Made by a program: the position numbers and the translations under genes. The notes below the pieces were generated by a model. The model was not told where the DNA came from. It ran no database searches and saw only the letters and a list, made by a program, of their open reading frames with translations. From the NCBI GenBank assembly GCA_037102815.1, contig BTPP01000003.1:1054001-1118000 (forward strand): a DNA stretch of 64,000 nt. The letters run 5' to 3'. Shown one piece after another: positions 11,796-24,037 of the stretch. The stretch is from Neurospora intermedia. Its lineage: Eukaryota; Ascomycota; Sordariomycetes; Sordariales; Sordariaceae. Within the stretch, counting starts at the first letter, position 1. Each line of letters starts with the position of its first letter.

Positions 11796-14228
11796 ATGGC
11801 GACCAGTAAGCCTCTCAGTCCAGAATGCTTTCAGTTCCTTGTAATAGACTGACTGACCTGAGCCAAGGTCGGCAGGAGCGCATGCAAGAGCGCATGCGCG
11901 GGGCGCAGTAAGTTGTTGACGATATCTTGTCTTTCTGCGTCATCTCTGTCATGAGACTTTTCCCGATTTTTAATGACATCCAAACAGTTCTCATCAGGTT
12001 GCCGATATCTCTTTCAATTTCGAGATCCCTCTACCCGTAGAGGAACCCTCGTCCGAGGAACCCACAGGTCACGATGAAGCGTCTTCGCCAACCAAATCGC
12101 CAGACACGGCTCTTGCTCCAGCTCCTACAGTAGAGACACAGCCTATAGCTGGGCAGGTGTTGACACGTCCAACGCCCAATACGTCTGTTAAAAGGAGTCG
12201 TAGGAGCCCCCCATCAGCAACGTCGATAGCCGCCATACATACACAGCCCCAGCCGCCGCACCCTCGAGCTACGAGCCCTTCAGCTGCGTCTGCGCAGTCG
12301 CGCTCTCCCGACACGAACGACTTTTCTGCCCACAATAACAAAGAATCACATACCGTCATCAGCGAGCGATCAACCCGGGAACGCTCCTCTGGCTTCCGAC
12401 GCACTTCTCCTACGCGGGCGGACCATGGACCAGGAGATGTGACATCGCCGGTAGTCGATAAACATCCTAGCCCAGCTCAGTCACAGTCGCATCAGCACTT
12501 GGAATCGCCCGAGCAACCCCCACCACAACCAATAAGCAGTGCAACCAAAGCACATCACCGGCCTCGCTATGTCTCGCCGACTGCTCTGACGGAAGAGGTA
12601 GACGAGAGTCCGGCCGATGCTCCCGGAAGCGGAAGGCGTCGACCATTACGGGTTGATGAACCTGGAAGCGCAGTGATTGGATCCAGCGCATTACTCCAGC
12701 AGGTTCTAAAGGAGTTGGACGATGGGACCGAACAAGAGCCAGAGCAATCTTCTCCGCTCGAGCGCGCGGCATCACGGAAGAGTGGGGATTTGTTCGCTGT
12801 AAGGAGGGTGTCGGCCGAAACGCGGAGGAGCTCAAGACTCTCGGGTAGTAGTCCGCCTGAAAGTGTGGCGAGCCAAGACTTGGGCGAAGAGCCCTCGCCG
12901 TCGAAAGCAGCGCAGCAGGGCGGAACTGAGAGGGACAGAGATCCAGGGTTAGAGGCAGGAGACAGACAACGCGACACGCGCAGTGCTGAGCGTACCAATG
13001 ACGGCGTCGAAAGCGAGCGTCCTAGCAGAGGAAAGGGGAAGAACAGGGGCCAGGAAGACGACACCGAAAAGGCCCAGGAAATTAGCGACAAGGAAGCTGC
13101 TCAACTTCTCGGCCGGAAACGTCCTAGACGAGCTGTCCCTGCGCCCTCCTCACAGTCAGAGGCAAGACCACCTGAGGAGGAGCCTCTGCTTAAGCGACGC
13201 CGCAGACAAATCGAGCCAGCGGATACGGCCCAACAGAAGCCATCCAAAGCACGAGGAGAAAGGCTTGAGCGCGCGCCTACTCCGGTATCGAGCCCTCCCC
13301 AGGAACAGCAGAAGCAACCAAAGCAACAAACGGCACCCGCAGGCCGCAGACGTACGACTCAGAAGACCCCGAAGGCGAAGCAGAGCAGAAAAACATCCAA
13401 GAAGGATGATGCAGAGGACCAAGGAAAGGGGGAGAAAGCAGAAGCCGTTCCGATTACCGTCCAGCGCTTCACAAAGCCGCCCAGAGCCAGCGACGATGCT
13501 GACGAACTAAATGCCAGTGTTCTTGACGCCGAGATTCCATTTGCGAACAGAGCCGGCGTCAACGCCATAGACGTCCTCTCCGAACTATGCGAGGGTCTCA
13601 TTGCAGGGTTTCTAGCCAGGCTGGAGGAACGAGCCCGAGCTGCAGATGACGCAGCAACAAAAAGGGAACAAAAGACCAAGTTTCGCACCATGGAGGCGTT
13701 TCAGGAGGAGCTGAGGACTAGGCTACTGGAACGTACTATCGCCCTCGATACGCTCCACGCCCTGCGCAAACGGGTAAGGGTGGTGCAGAAGGAGAAGCTG
13801 GGATTGAGAGAGGAGATATTGAGGATACGCGCCGAGAGAGATCAAGTTTCGTTGAGGATGGACGCTATTCGGATTAAGCATGAGGTGGATAGTAAGGAGG
13901 CTTTGGTCAGTTCTTGCCCCGACCCACTTTTTCTCTCCTTTCCCTAATGGGGTTTGCTTGCTAACCTTCTCTTCTTTCTTGCTACTAGCGACACATATCG
14001 CTCTCCTCTGCCATGCATGACATAGACCTTGCGGTGGAAAGAGGTCAAGCAGCTCCCGAACTGTTGCCGGCTGAGCAGAAGATGGCAGACCTGGCGAACT
14101 TGGAGTTCCTCATCAGCAGGGTATCGGGTGAGGTGTGTAACAAGGGTAACGGCGGTGGGACATTAAAGCAGATCAAGGACTTCAATGCTTTTTTGGAGCG
14201 AGCGGCAAGTGTTTTAGAGGGCAGGTAA
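11796..14228 (+). CDS. ame1: Inner kinetochore subunit Ame1/CENP-U-like protein
   Basis: Four exons (11796-11805, 11868-11907, 11988-13905, 13989-14228) give 735 residues. The tiny first exon encodes MATS and splices to give RQERMQERMRGAHSHQ then VADISFNFEIP, a conserved-looking N-terminus. The middle 400 residues are disordered, rich in Ser, Pro, Arg and Glu, with basic stretches (GRKRPRRA, LLKRRRRQI). The conserved part begins near residue 490: PITVQRFTKPP, then PFANRAGVNAIDVLSELCE and a long coiled coil (RTMEAFQEELRTRLLERTI onwards). In fungi this arrangement marks Ame1 (human CENP-U), which pairs with Okp1/CENP-Q in the COMA complex linking CENP-A chromatin to the outer kinetochore. Naming rests on the C-terminal block; the disordered part would align poorly. 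Confidence 0.72.
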
Positions 14229-14561
14229 TTGGGTACATCAATTCAATAGCATCTCGACACCACTGGACAAAAGCGTCTTCCCCGGTATGCCAGTTGTGCA
14301 ACAATTCGAACTTGGTGTTGATATATCTCTGTGTCAATCAAGATCCCTAGCGTGTCCGAGTACCTCCTGTTGGACTACGACACTAACCGATGCCTTAGCT
14401 GGCCCAAGTATCCGCAGCAACACTCTTCATGATTTTGACGATGTTATTTTGTGAATCTGAAATATATCCACATCTAGGTGGCTAAGTCGTACTGTTATGT
14501 CCGGAATCTGTTGTTTATAATACATCCCCCTTCAACCTGACGGGATTGTCAAACACTCGTT
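14229..14561. other. Convergent intergenic region
   Basis: The 3' ends of ame1 (+) and the Emi1-like gene (-) share this short gap; no gene seen. Confidence 0.6.
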
Positions 14562-15749
14562 TCAGTAGTTCGGCGTTCCGAGAACCCGCTTGATCTTATC
14601 TCCAATCGTCTCCTTACCCTCCATTCTGCGTTGCTCTCTCTCCTTGGATTGCTCGTTCCACAACTCCTGGAGATTCTTCGCCATAATCGCCTTGGCCCTG
14701 TGCTCAGCTCTGAGCGCCTCCTCTTGCGCAGCGCGCTCCAGCTCCGGAAGTTTGGCCAATTCCTCCTGCCAGGATTCCACGATGGCCTGGCTTGGTTCGT
14801 AGGGGTCCTTCCCTGATTCTGTACCTGCACCAGCTGCTGATGTGGACTGAGGGGCAGCCGATGTTTGAGTCGGGTAGACGGGGACTTTGTAGGTGCTGTT
14901 TTCGAAAAGCGAGGGGAACGCAGGAATTGGCCGGCCCTCAGCTTTGCATTTCTCGATCTCCGCTTCTTGGTCGAGCATCCGATGGTACAAAGCGTCGGCA
15001 TGCATTTGGATGTCCTCGTCCACTTCGGGCGAGCGGCCGTAGGTTTGGAGGTAGCCTAGGGCTTTTAGTAGTCTCTTTCAACATTATTAACTTGGTCAGC
15101 AACTAATCGAAAAAAAACAATAAGAGACAAAACTGCCAGCTCCCGAACAGTAGCTCGCGCCCAGGGAACACAGGGGCAGTAATAACGCATAACATACCGA
15201 TTGCATATTATAGCACCTCTCAAACTTCCTCACCGTATCCCGGCACATAGTCGCGCGATCCGCCCAGCTGCCGTGCTTCATACAGTTGTTCCAGTCCAGC
15301 TGTTCCTCGGCGCAGTTCTCCAGCGCCGCTTTGCCGATCATCGCCTTGCGCTCCTTGAACCCCTCCAGCACGTCCATTAGCTTCTCGTGGTCCGTCTTGG
15401 TCTCGGCCTCAATCTCGTACTGCGGCCGGTAGGTTTTCCATAGGTGCGCGTAGCGGCCATCTTGGTAGAGGGAGGCGCGTGGTACAGCTGGTGGTTGTTG
15501 TTGTTGTTCGGTCGCTGGTACTTTCGCTGTCGGTACGGGCGCCGCTGGAGCGCTGGCGAGATAATGTGTAGCTTGTGACTGTTGCTGTTGTTTTTGTTGT
15601 TGCTGTTGCTGTTCCTGTTCTTGCTGAGTCGTGTACTTGACGGGGGACTCCCGGGCAAGGAACTCGCGGAGCTTGGGATCGAGCTTCCCCAGGGGATCTG
15701 ACTCGTCGCTGCTGGAGCTGCTTCCGAACCACCCATCAAACCAGCCCAT
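14562..15749 (-). CDS. Emi1-like protein (DUF3128), possible mitochondrial CX(n)C protein
   Basis: Two exons (15749-15198, 15074-14562) give 354 residues. The N-terminus MGWFDGWFGSSSSSDESDP precedes a Gln-rich tract (near residues 48-62, a run encoded by CAG/CAA repeats). The DUF3128 core has ALENCAEEQLDWNNCMKHGSW, MCRDTVRKFERCYNMQS and, across the intron, RLLKALGYLQTYGRSPEV. Its Cys spacing resembles twin-CX9C proteins of the mitochondrial intermembrane space. A helical, charged C-terminus follows and ends GDKIKRVLGTPNY. Yeast Emi1 is needed for early meiotic gene induction and has been tied to mitochondrial function; the biochemical role is not settled. The intron uses GTATGT and a weaker AAAG acceptor, which I chose because it restores RLLKALGYLQ in frame. 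Confidence 0.78.
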
Positions 15750-16280
15750 TGTTGCTGGGTTCCAGTCCAATGTTGATCTAAACCGCAGCACTTGCGCTTT
15801 GGTGATGGTCTTCCAGCGACAGGAAAGCTGGGCTAACGCGCAAGTCTGGTAAGTACTATCGCGTTTGTGGCACCATGAGGGAGGGGTAACTTCTGTTCCG
15901 TTGCCCTGCGAGCTATCGTGAGCTTGTAATTCCGGGCGGACCAAGACGGCAGAATGACCGGCCTCGGGACTTGCGAAGGGTGGTTGATCTAACCCTAACC
16001 CTAGACTAGACTCACCAGAACATCGCCCGTTCGCCTCCGGCTGTGGAAGGAGGAAAGGAGCAACCTCTGAACCTCTCAATCTGGTCCTAGTGGTAAACAA
16101 CTTCCATCCGGGCACTTGCACTTCTAGCAGTTGAAAACTTGACATTACGCCTTTGCGTTTCAGTACTCAATATCACATGCCGCGCTTTTCTCAAGACTCA
16201 GCATCCAAAGATTGACGAAATGTTTCTTTTACATTTGCTACTAAATCATAACGCTACCTGAGCCTACGCTGATTGCCCGC
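15750..16280. other. Promoter region of the Emi1-like gene
   Basis: Between tandem minus-strand genes. A long antisense-looking frame extends the Emi1 reading frame upstream but has no conserved content. No further gene seen. Confidence 0.55.
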
Positions 16281-17476
16281 TCAAAGCAACAGCATCCCCA
16301 GCACGCTCCCCGCACTAGCGATCAAAGCAGCACCACCCATCAAGTCCATGGGCCGCCCGGCTGCTGAGTTTGATCGAGTAGTCGCGGTAGTCGACGCATT
16401 CTGAGCAACGCCAGACGTTTGTGACGTTATAGCTGTCACCAGCGTTTGAGTCATGCCATCCGAGACGGTGGTCAAAGTAGTGAGGCTACTACCTGAACCG
16501 CCTCTGCTGGCAGGAGCTGCAGTTGAGACCCCAGAAGTCTGTGTCGAATTGCCGAAATGAACACCGCCAGAACTAGAAGGACTCTTCGAAATTCCAGTGA
16601 CCAGCGATTGTTGGGCAGCACCAGTTCCGTGTGGCTGCCCTCCGCCGACCACGCTGGCTCCTGGAGTAGTGCTGTTTGTGATGGGAAAGAAGCCGGGTGG
16701 GCGGGAGGTTATCGCAGCTCTGGAGGTATCTGCGGTGGCGGAACTAGCACTGGCTGAAGACTCGGTAATAACTGAGGTGAGGAATCCGTTGCTGGCTGTG
16801 GTCGATGTCGTGTCCGCACCAGCTGTTTCGGTTCCGGCTGTCTCGGTCGCAGATGCCTCAGTCGTTGTTGTCTCGAGTGCAACAGAGCTTGGGAAAGCTG
16901 AGTTCTCGGTTGTTGTCTCGAGTGCAACTGAGTTTGTGGAAGCTGGGTCCTCGGCAACGGCAGTGCTTGAGGCTTCAAGGCTCGACAACTCAGCGGTTGA
17001 TATAGCAGCTGAAGTCACTTCAGTGGACTGAACCGGAGACACCTCTGAGATTTCGGCAGTCGTTGAAATCTGTGAGACAAGAGGGATAAGCTCACTGGTT
17101 GTGCTAGCCAGAGCAGCTGCCCCATCCACCGCCTATAAGAAGTCAGTTGCGATTCTCTCTTGAAGGGGCATCAGGTCCAACATACCGACGAAGCAAGGCC
17201 TGAAAGAGGTCGCAATTCGCCTGCGGAAGCCTCTGAGGCAGCGGGGGTAGCGATGGATGTCAAAGACTGAATGCTTTCCTGGCTGCTGGCCACAACCTCT
17301 GCCGGGATTGTAGTGCCGGGAGCAACACTGGCATCGAGAGCAGATGTTGCAATGGGAACAGTTGTTTCGCTATTCACATTGGAGCTCTGAGCTGGAATAG
17401 CTTGGTGCGTGGCGAGCGTGTCGTGAATACAGATGGCCAGGAGACAGGCCGCAAGGTTTCTGGCCGAGTACTGCAT
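16281..17476 (-). CDS. Ser/Thr/Ala-rich GPI-anchored cell-wall protein
   Basis: Two exons (17476-17186, 17132-16281) give 380 residues. The N-terminus MQYSARNLAACLLAICIHDTLA is a signal peptide. The body is a low-complexity mucin-like stretch of Ser, Thr, Ala, Val and Glu, with two copies of SVALETTT and TETAG repeats, so heavy O-mannosylation is expected. The C-terminus has small residues and then a hydrophobic tail (LMGGAALIASAGSVLGMLLL), the layout of a GPI-attachment signal. No enzymatic or adhesin domain is recognised. Such proteins coat the fungal surface and evolve quickly, so orthology would be hard to assign. It lies 1.3 kb from the chitinase gene on the same strand. Confidence 0.75.
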
Positions 17477-18750
17477 TATAATTTGTCCTTCGTGTCAACT
17501 CGTGATCGGGACGCGAACTTGATCCAAGCGGGAAGTTCCAAGAGAATCAAATGGGTATAATGAAACGAACGGCAAAGCAAACTGTCCGGTAGTAACGAAG
17601 AACGGAGTGCAAGCACTCGGGTGAGAAAGAGAAAGAGAAAGAGACGACTGAACAAAAGAAATTAGACACTAGAGCATGGATTAAAGTGTCAAAGTTGGGG
17701 GATTTAAGAAAGAGAGCGCATAACCACAACAAGTCGGACAGAAAAGAAGATGGATATATGAATCTAGGCCTGTTCCACGACGTATATCACCGGCACTATC
17801 CTTCCAGAATGCACATGGCATGCCATGAAAGTAGAAGCACCGGAGAGGGGTCACTGTCTCAGGATAGCTCGAGCACCAGCGTAGCGTAGGGGGAGCACAA
17901 GAAACAACTTGGATTGTCAGATACAGGTGAGATCTGGATCCAAACATCCTGGTACCTCATGTGGCAAGGCAGAGAAGTTGGGACGAGCAAGGGGTTGTTG
18001 ACGGCCATCCAGAACCGGGAGGAAAGCCTCCCGCTTCTGCGCACGCCTTGAACCTTCCGTCTTGGCATAGTCGTTTCTACTATTCTGGGAGTCTTGTGCC
18101 TCCGTGGAGGTCTTGGATCACTGGTGGCAAGGTAAAGATCCAAATCTCTGAGACGTAGAGTAATAACAGCCTGTTCATGGTGAAACCAGACTGTTACCTA
18201 GCTGAGCACGGACATAGATGTTAGCGAGGCGAAGGGGTAGCATGCTACAGCACCCACTATAGTCGTACTGTCATACGATCGGAAAGAAAAAGTGTGAAAC
18301 ATCCAAGTTTCTTTTTTGTCATTGTTTCCGCTCAAGGTTTTGAAGCTCACATCGCAAAGTTTCCCAGAATCTAGACAAGCTTTCGAATTCCAAGTCGCCA
18401 CCTGCTTGCCAGCTCACAAGTGTTCTCCTTGTCCAACAGCAATATCAGGAAATCGTGCCCTTTTTTAAGGGGCAACTTCGAACATATATCAAGAAAATCC
18501 AAAACAAGTGACCCAGCAGGCGTATGCCGAGAGGAAATCCGGTATTTCTCAGAGCTTATATAACAGAACCCAAGAGAATAGATATCTTCCAACACTCTGC
18601 AGATTCAGCTTAGTAAAGCACCGGAACATTTCGAACTCAAGTTGAATCAAGAGCAAGTGATACCCAGCAATACATTCAAATGAAACAACCAAGCGCATAG
18701 CTCGACACGATCCAGGTCTCAACCAAGCCTTCCACCACATCACAACATCC
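17477..18750. other. Intergenic region, GPI protein promoter
   Basis: Between the GPI-protein start (-) and the chitinase 3' end (-). No open frame with domain content is seen. Confidence 0.55.
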
Positions 18751-20210
18751 TCAGGATTCTGGCACACCAGCCCGAATATTAGCATACCTACTAGCGGGAT
18801 ACGCCAACAGATTCTTCGTCTGATCCAGCCTCTTCATCTGAGTCGCCAACGTTCCAATCAAGCTCTTCGCACCAGCCTTGTCACCGCTTGCCTCCCAGAA
18901 CACCGCACCACCCAGTCCCCTAAGGAAGATGTACTTCGTCTTCACCAGAGCGCTCAGGACATTGTCATACGTAATGAGCTCGCGCGACGATGCGTCGTAG
19001 CTATAAGTGGCCTTGGCCAGATTGTCGTACTCCTCCTTCGCTCCGGGGCGTGGAAGGTCTCTGTAAACCCAGGTCCCTGGCTCCAACGTGCCGGCGCCGA
19101 TGCCACTGTACGGCTTACCCAGTCCGTCAGTGTCTTCGAACGAGCGGCCGTATAGTGGCAGGCCGAGAACAATCTTGTTGGCTGGGATGCCGCGGCGGAC
19201 GAAGTCGCGGACGGCTTGATCGGTGTTAAATCTGGTTGTGAGAAGATTCTTGGGACTGGGGAGGAGGTTGGCCTGGTGGCCCGTGGTGGGATCCCACGAG
19301 CCAGCGTAGTCGTACGCCATCAGATGCCAGGAGTCAATGTACGGGTTCATGCCGGGAAGGTCCATGACGCCGTAGTGCTGAGGTCCGGCGGGTGCGGCGA
19401 TGGTGATGAGGAAGTGATAGCCAGGGGCGTATTGCCGGGCATAGTCATCAAGGGCTTGTCGGCAGGCCCGGAGAAAGAGGACAAAGTCTTGGGCCTCGCG
19501 TGCATTGGTCGGATATTCCCAATCGATATCGAGGCCATCGAAGCCCCAATCTGAAGGGTTAGGTTAGATTTTTTTGTGCTCATCATCGGGATAGAAGTTC
19601 CCTGGAGCTCGGGCACTCACCTTGCACAAGCTTCACGGCGGAAGAAGCAAACCTTCTTCGTCCTTCCTCAGTGGCGGCGACTGGTGCGAACTTGGGTGAA
19701 TACGTCCATCCTCCTATAGAAAGGAGGACTTTCATATTCCTGTTCCTCTTCTTCAGAAGGTACATTTGCTTGACGCAGCCGTAGGCATTCTCGCCTGGTT
19801 CACTCCACGAGTCGCCAGGATAATGTTTCTCAAGGTCTGCATAAGTGTCCGAAGATACTCTGCTAGGTGTTAGTGCCCTTTCAAAGTCTATATCGTCAGG
19901 ATATGAGACTTACACCTGTCCGTCTGGTTTGATATCTGCGAAAGAATATAGCACGTGGGTTATTTGTGAAGCAGGAAGCTGTTGAGGCTGGAAGTTGGCA
20001 CCGTAGATACCCCTGTGATGGTTAGTTAGTATGCCCGTCCTGAAGTTTCTGATCGTTGATAACTCACCAGTTCGTAAAGTAAACGGCATTGCGATATGAA
20101 GACACTGTCGTGTTCCCAGCAGATTGAATCTGGAACTGGCTAGTCGTAGCTGCTGCTGGCGTTGATATCACCAGCAGAGGGATGACGCAGGTCATGAAAG
20201 AAGACAACAT
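18751..20210 (-). CDS. Secreted GH18 chitinase (class V endochitinase)
   Basis: Four exons (20210-20068, 20012-19914, 19862-19621, 19550-18751) give 427 residues. I prefer the ATG at 20210 because it starts a signal peptide ([20 protein letters not shown]). The beta/alpha barrel shows [36 protein letters not shown] and the catalytic signature [11 protein letters not shown]. The proton donor is Glu near residue 173, with the DxxDxD acids before it. [24 protein letters not shown] and [11 protein letters not shown] complete the barrel and the substrate-stacking insertion. The family hydrolyses beta-1,4-GlcNAc links in chitin. There is no binding module, so this is the short secreted type like Trichoderma Chit42, used in wall remodelling or chitin feeding. 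Confidence 0.92.
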
Positions 20211-21310
20211 GATTTCGATTGAACCGTGAAAAGATCTCCCCAAACAGTAGCACAAGTCGACATTGGGCACGTCAACAATGCTTCCTGCCTGGGAGTTTTA
20301 TAGGTCAACTCAGCCTGATTTACAAAAGTCAAGTATATTGAGAAGTCTTGATGAATGTCCTTGACTTCGCGATACATCGCGTCGCCAAATAAGACACAAC
20401 CGCGAGGCATTGGAATGTGGACTCGCGTGCTTCCAGCCCTTGTCTCGTGTTTATGCTCAAGATTCTTCGGGCTGGCGAGAATGCTTTAAGACGGTGTAAG
20501 AAGTGGCAGAAGTGGCAGGTCCTTCAGTGTCCCATCTCATCACCTTCAGAGCATAACACTATTTACTACAGTATATGTCAAGGAAGCGGAGGGCCGCGCA
20601 CAATAGAGAAACAGACGAGTTGACGTGGGTATAATTGGTGTATCCCTTGAGGAGGCTCTAACGTTTCGTCAGAATACGGGATATTAGAGGTCTATAGTAC
20701 CGTCCATACCTGTCAGAAAATCGAAGAGAAAAAAAGAGGCTATCTTGGTAAAATGCCTTGATCTTGAGCCCTCCTTATGAATTCCTGAATCGGTTTGGAA
20801 CACACGCATGTAACACCCGGTGCTATCATGCGTAAAGTGCAACATTCCAACGACATGAGCATTTGGTGGAACAGGGCGATAGCTCTGAATACCCCTCCAC
20901 GTCATGCTCAACGCTCCCTCCAGGTGCGCGGCAATTAAGTGAGAGAGACACTGCTCAGTTAGCAGTTGAATTCCCATCTACACGACGCAGCGTATTCCCA
21001 GCCCATTGCAGAATTGCATAATGACCCTTTCATTGACAATAAGATAGCTTCATCGCTTCCCAATCATTCCAACGATTCTCAATATTCACAAAGTCCATCA
21101 ACTAGCCAACCTCCATTACTTGTAGACTCCGTGCCAACACCTCCCAGCCTCTACTTGCCAATGGTGTGGCCCACTACATCACCGCCTTCTCCTCGTTGAT
21201 GGTCGGTCTGTAGAGATAGGCACATACTCATCAGCCTCAATCCTTAGAGGTACCATTTGCAAAGAACCGAACCAACCAGTACCCAAAGGAACATCAGAGA
21301 GAGTAACCAC
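20211..21310. other. Intergenic region, chitinase promoter
   Basis: Upstream of the chitinase and downstream of the four-helix protein gene, both on -. No gene seen. Confidence 0.55.
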
Positions 21311-21907
21311 TTACAACTTATGCAGTACCGTCTTACCTCCATAATACCCAAGCCGCAGCCGCAGCCGCAGCCCTCCTGTTCTATCGTCCATCTTCTCCTC
21401 CATCCTCTTCTCCGCCCTCATGAGCAACACCGGCATCACTGCGTACATCACCATCCAACCTCCCCAAGCCATGCCTGCCACGCTCTTCATCTCCTCCCAC
21501 ATCCACCCTCCATACCCTTCCTCATACAGCACAAAAGCCACCACCATCTCAGCCGAGACCATGAATGCCAGCGCCATGGAGCAGATGGCTAACCTAAGAT
21601 AGGCGACGCGGGGTACCTCATAGTGACGGAGGACAAGGTGAGCCCATATTGCTGAGGTGATGGTTAGGAGGATGGTCAAGCAGAGAATGCGGTTGTTGTG
21701 GTCGGGGCCAGAGGAGGAGAGAAAGTGAGCGAAGGTGGTGATGGGTATGAGTTCAGCATAGGCGATGTAGCCGAGGAGTAGGCTGGTGAGGAAGGTGAGG
21801 AGGAAATAGTAGAAGGAGACGCGGATGACGAAAACAGCGAGGGCGATGTCCCAGAGGACTTCGATGATGGAGTCGGTGGTTTCGAATAATGGCCAGGAGC
21901 CTTCCAT
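21311..21907 (-). CDS. Hypothetical four-helix membrane protein
   Basis: A single exon of 198 residues from the ATG at 21907 (MEGSWPLFETTDSI). An upstream in-frame ATG would add 49 residues of His/Thr-rich low-complexity sequence and looks less likely. Four hydrophobic segments lie near residues 15-45 (ALAVFVIRVSFYYFLLTFLT), 70-90 (ILCLTILLTITSAIWAHLVL), 100-122 (LRLAICSMALAFMVSAEMVV) and 145-165 (WGGWMVMYAVMPVLLM). The tail is basic (RMEEKMDDRTGGLRLRLRLG). The layout resembles the many fungal integral membrane proteins of unknown role; I do not recognise a family. Confidence 0.6.
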   Translation of the reverse strand: MEGSWPLFETTDSIIEVLWDIALAVFVIRVSFYYFLLTFLTSLLLGYIAYAELIPITTFAHFLSSSGPDHNNRILCLTILLTITSAIWAHLVLRHYEVPRVAYLRLAICSMALAFMVSAEMVVAFVLYEEGYGGWMWEEMKSVAGMAWGGWMVMYAVMPVLLMRAEKRMEEKMDDRTGGLRLRLRLGYYGGKTVLHKL

Positions 21908-22695
21908 TGGTGTCTTGATATTGCTATGGCTTATCGTGTGATATGGGCGGTGATTTGGCAAAGTGACTGTTCTTGTATATGATGAGGACTGGTGTGTCAC
22001 TGCTGTCAATGGTGTGTATGTGTTTGCGTATGTGTGTAGGTGATGATGAGGCAAGATAGACGCCAGTCAAACAGCAGTCGATGTAAACTTCCACTTGTTA
22101 TGGTTAATTTCTTTTTTTCCCACACCATCGGCCTGTAGAGCATTTATATATCCATTGTGACCCAAACCTACACTGAGGCGACATCAATACTCAATCTGGC
22201 GACAGGAACAAGCCCCCTCAGGGGCCAGGTGATGGGGTGACTTTTATGGCGTGACACGCTGAGCTGCCCATTTAAACAGGTCATTTGAAAGTAACACGAC
22301 CAAACAGAAAACCACTGAGCCACCGTAAATCCCAGGAATCAAGCCAAGGCCATTTCTTGCCAGTTATCGTAAGGAATAAAGCCGTGTCAATGCAGTCGTT
22401 ACAGACATGTGATCTTTACACCACCTCATCCAAAGGGTAGGTGATTCACAGTTGAGCGGCCCAGTCGCTGTGTCAAACCGCTGAAATTTACAGACAAGGA
22501 CGTGCCAAAACATGATGACAGCGCAATGAAAGGGCATCCAACACGATACAGGACAATATCTAATCTATAATCATATCCCCAAACTCCCGTCGTCGCTTAT
22601 CTTGGGTATCGTCTGTATTCGTCTCCATGAGAAAAGAGAGTTCGTTGCGCACTGTTTCAGTTGAGTTGAATTGTCCAAGCACGTTAAAGACATGC
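21908..22695. other. Intergenic region
   Basis: Between tandem minus-strand genes (RanGAP and the four-helix protein). No gene seen. Confidence 0.55.
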
Positions 22696-24037
22696 TTAGA
22701 GTTCGGTCTTGGCCAGTTTCTGAGCAAGCTCATCAACCTCCTTGTCCTTAACCTGAACAACTGGCTCTTCCTGAGCCGCCTCGGCTTCCTTGATGAGCTT
22801 CTCTGCCCTCTCTTCGACCTCCTCCTCCTCCTCCTCCTCTTCTTCTTCCTCCTCCTCATCTTCCTCCTCAAGGTCGCTCAGGCTGTCAAGACCCCACTCG
22901 TCCTCGGCGACAACATCGCCACCAAACCGCTCCTTGCGCTCCTCGAGAAGTTCTTGCAAAGCAATGATGGCCTCGTCGTCCTCGGTGAACTTGTTGCCGT
23001 TGAGTTCGATCTTCTTCAAGGCAGGAAGGGCCTCCTCAGCGGCCTGAGCCAGACCCTTAATGCCAGGAGCGGTGATCTCATTGTACTGGAGGCGCAGGAT
23101 CTCGAGCTTCTTGTTCTTTCCCTTCAGAAGCGCCTCCGACAAAAGGACACCGCCCTTGGCAGAAAGGAGAGAGTCACCGATGCCAAGTTCGATGAGCTCA
23201 GTCCAGCCGGGGGTCACCTTCGCAAGAGCCCTAGCTCCCTTGAGGGTGAAGGTGTTGTCCTGGAGGTCGAGAATTTGGAGCTCAGAAGCGTGGTTAAGAC
23301 CCTCGCTCAGCAGATGAGATATACCCTCTTGCCGAATACCATTTTGAACCATCTTGATCTGCTTGACCTTGTTGTGGAGTCTGAAGGTCTTGGCCCACGC
23401 GGTCATACTGCCGTTCTCCAAACGGTTACGGCCGCAAATAACGGTCTCGAGGTAGGGAACATCCTGTCCCTGCTTGCGCGCTTCTTCCTTCTTGGTGTGG
23501 AGTTCGGACAGAGCGTCGGCAATCAAAATACCGGCATGGGGACCCAGGCCGTTGTTGTTCAGATACAAGTGCTGGAGAGGGACGTGTGCGGCGAGGAAGG
23601 CAACAAGGGGCGCCTGGGTGTTGAGGCCGAATGCATTGTCGTTGAGGTTTATCGTGTTCAGCTTGGGGAGGTTAAGGATGGAGGTGAGGAGCGAGGAAAG
23701 GGCCTCGGGGATCTCGTTGAGCAGACGGCCGGTGAAAATATCGGCAAAGTTGGCAACCTGAAAGGCAACAGGTGGTTAGCCGCTGTCCCTTCTTCGTAAT
23801 GCGCTGGGGCGCATATATGCACTTGAGAACAGCTAGACATACACGAAGAGTCTTCTTGGTCGCGAGAACCTCACCAAGCAACTTGCAAGCGCCGACACCC
23901 AAAGTGTTTCCCAAAAGGCGGACTTCCTCGACATCGTCCATGGCCCGGAGGGGGGCAATATGGGCCTCGAGGTCCTCGGCGGTGTCGAGCTTCAGACCTT
24001 TCCCCTCGAGGGAGAAGACCTTGGTAGAGACGGTCAT
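22696..24037 (-). CDS. rna1: Ran GTPase-activating protein (RanGAP, Rna1)
   Basis: Two exons (24037-23843, 23757-22696) give 418 residues. The protein is built of leucine-rich repeats: VRLLGNTLGVGACKLLGEVL, TINLNDNAFGLNTQAPLVAF, HLYLNNNGLGPHAGI, VICGRNRLENGSMTAWAKTF, QILDLQDNTFTLKGARALA and ILRLQYNEITAPGIKGLAQA. The RanGAP catalytic arginine and Asn positions fall in the GRNRLENGS segment (Arg finger region near residue 190). An acidic tail (DLEEEDEEEEEEEEEE, near residue 360) follows, as in yeast Rna1. RanGAP triggers GTP hydrolysis on Ran in the cytoplasm and so sets the direction of nuclear transport. The plus strand of this gene carries a 390-codon open frame, which is a codon-bias shadow. 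Confidence 0.93.

Noticed and set aside
16281-20210. A wall-degradation gene cluster (GPI protein plus chitinase, with GH76 and LicD nearby)
   Set aside because: The genes are mixed with unrelated housekeeping genes and show no shared promoter pattern; proximity alone is weak evidence.
22627-23799. A 390-codon plus-strand frame opposite rna1
   Set aside because: It mirrors the leucine-rich-repeat coding strand and arises from codon bias; RanGAP motifs are all on the minus strand.
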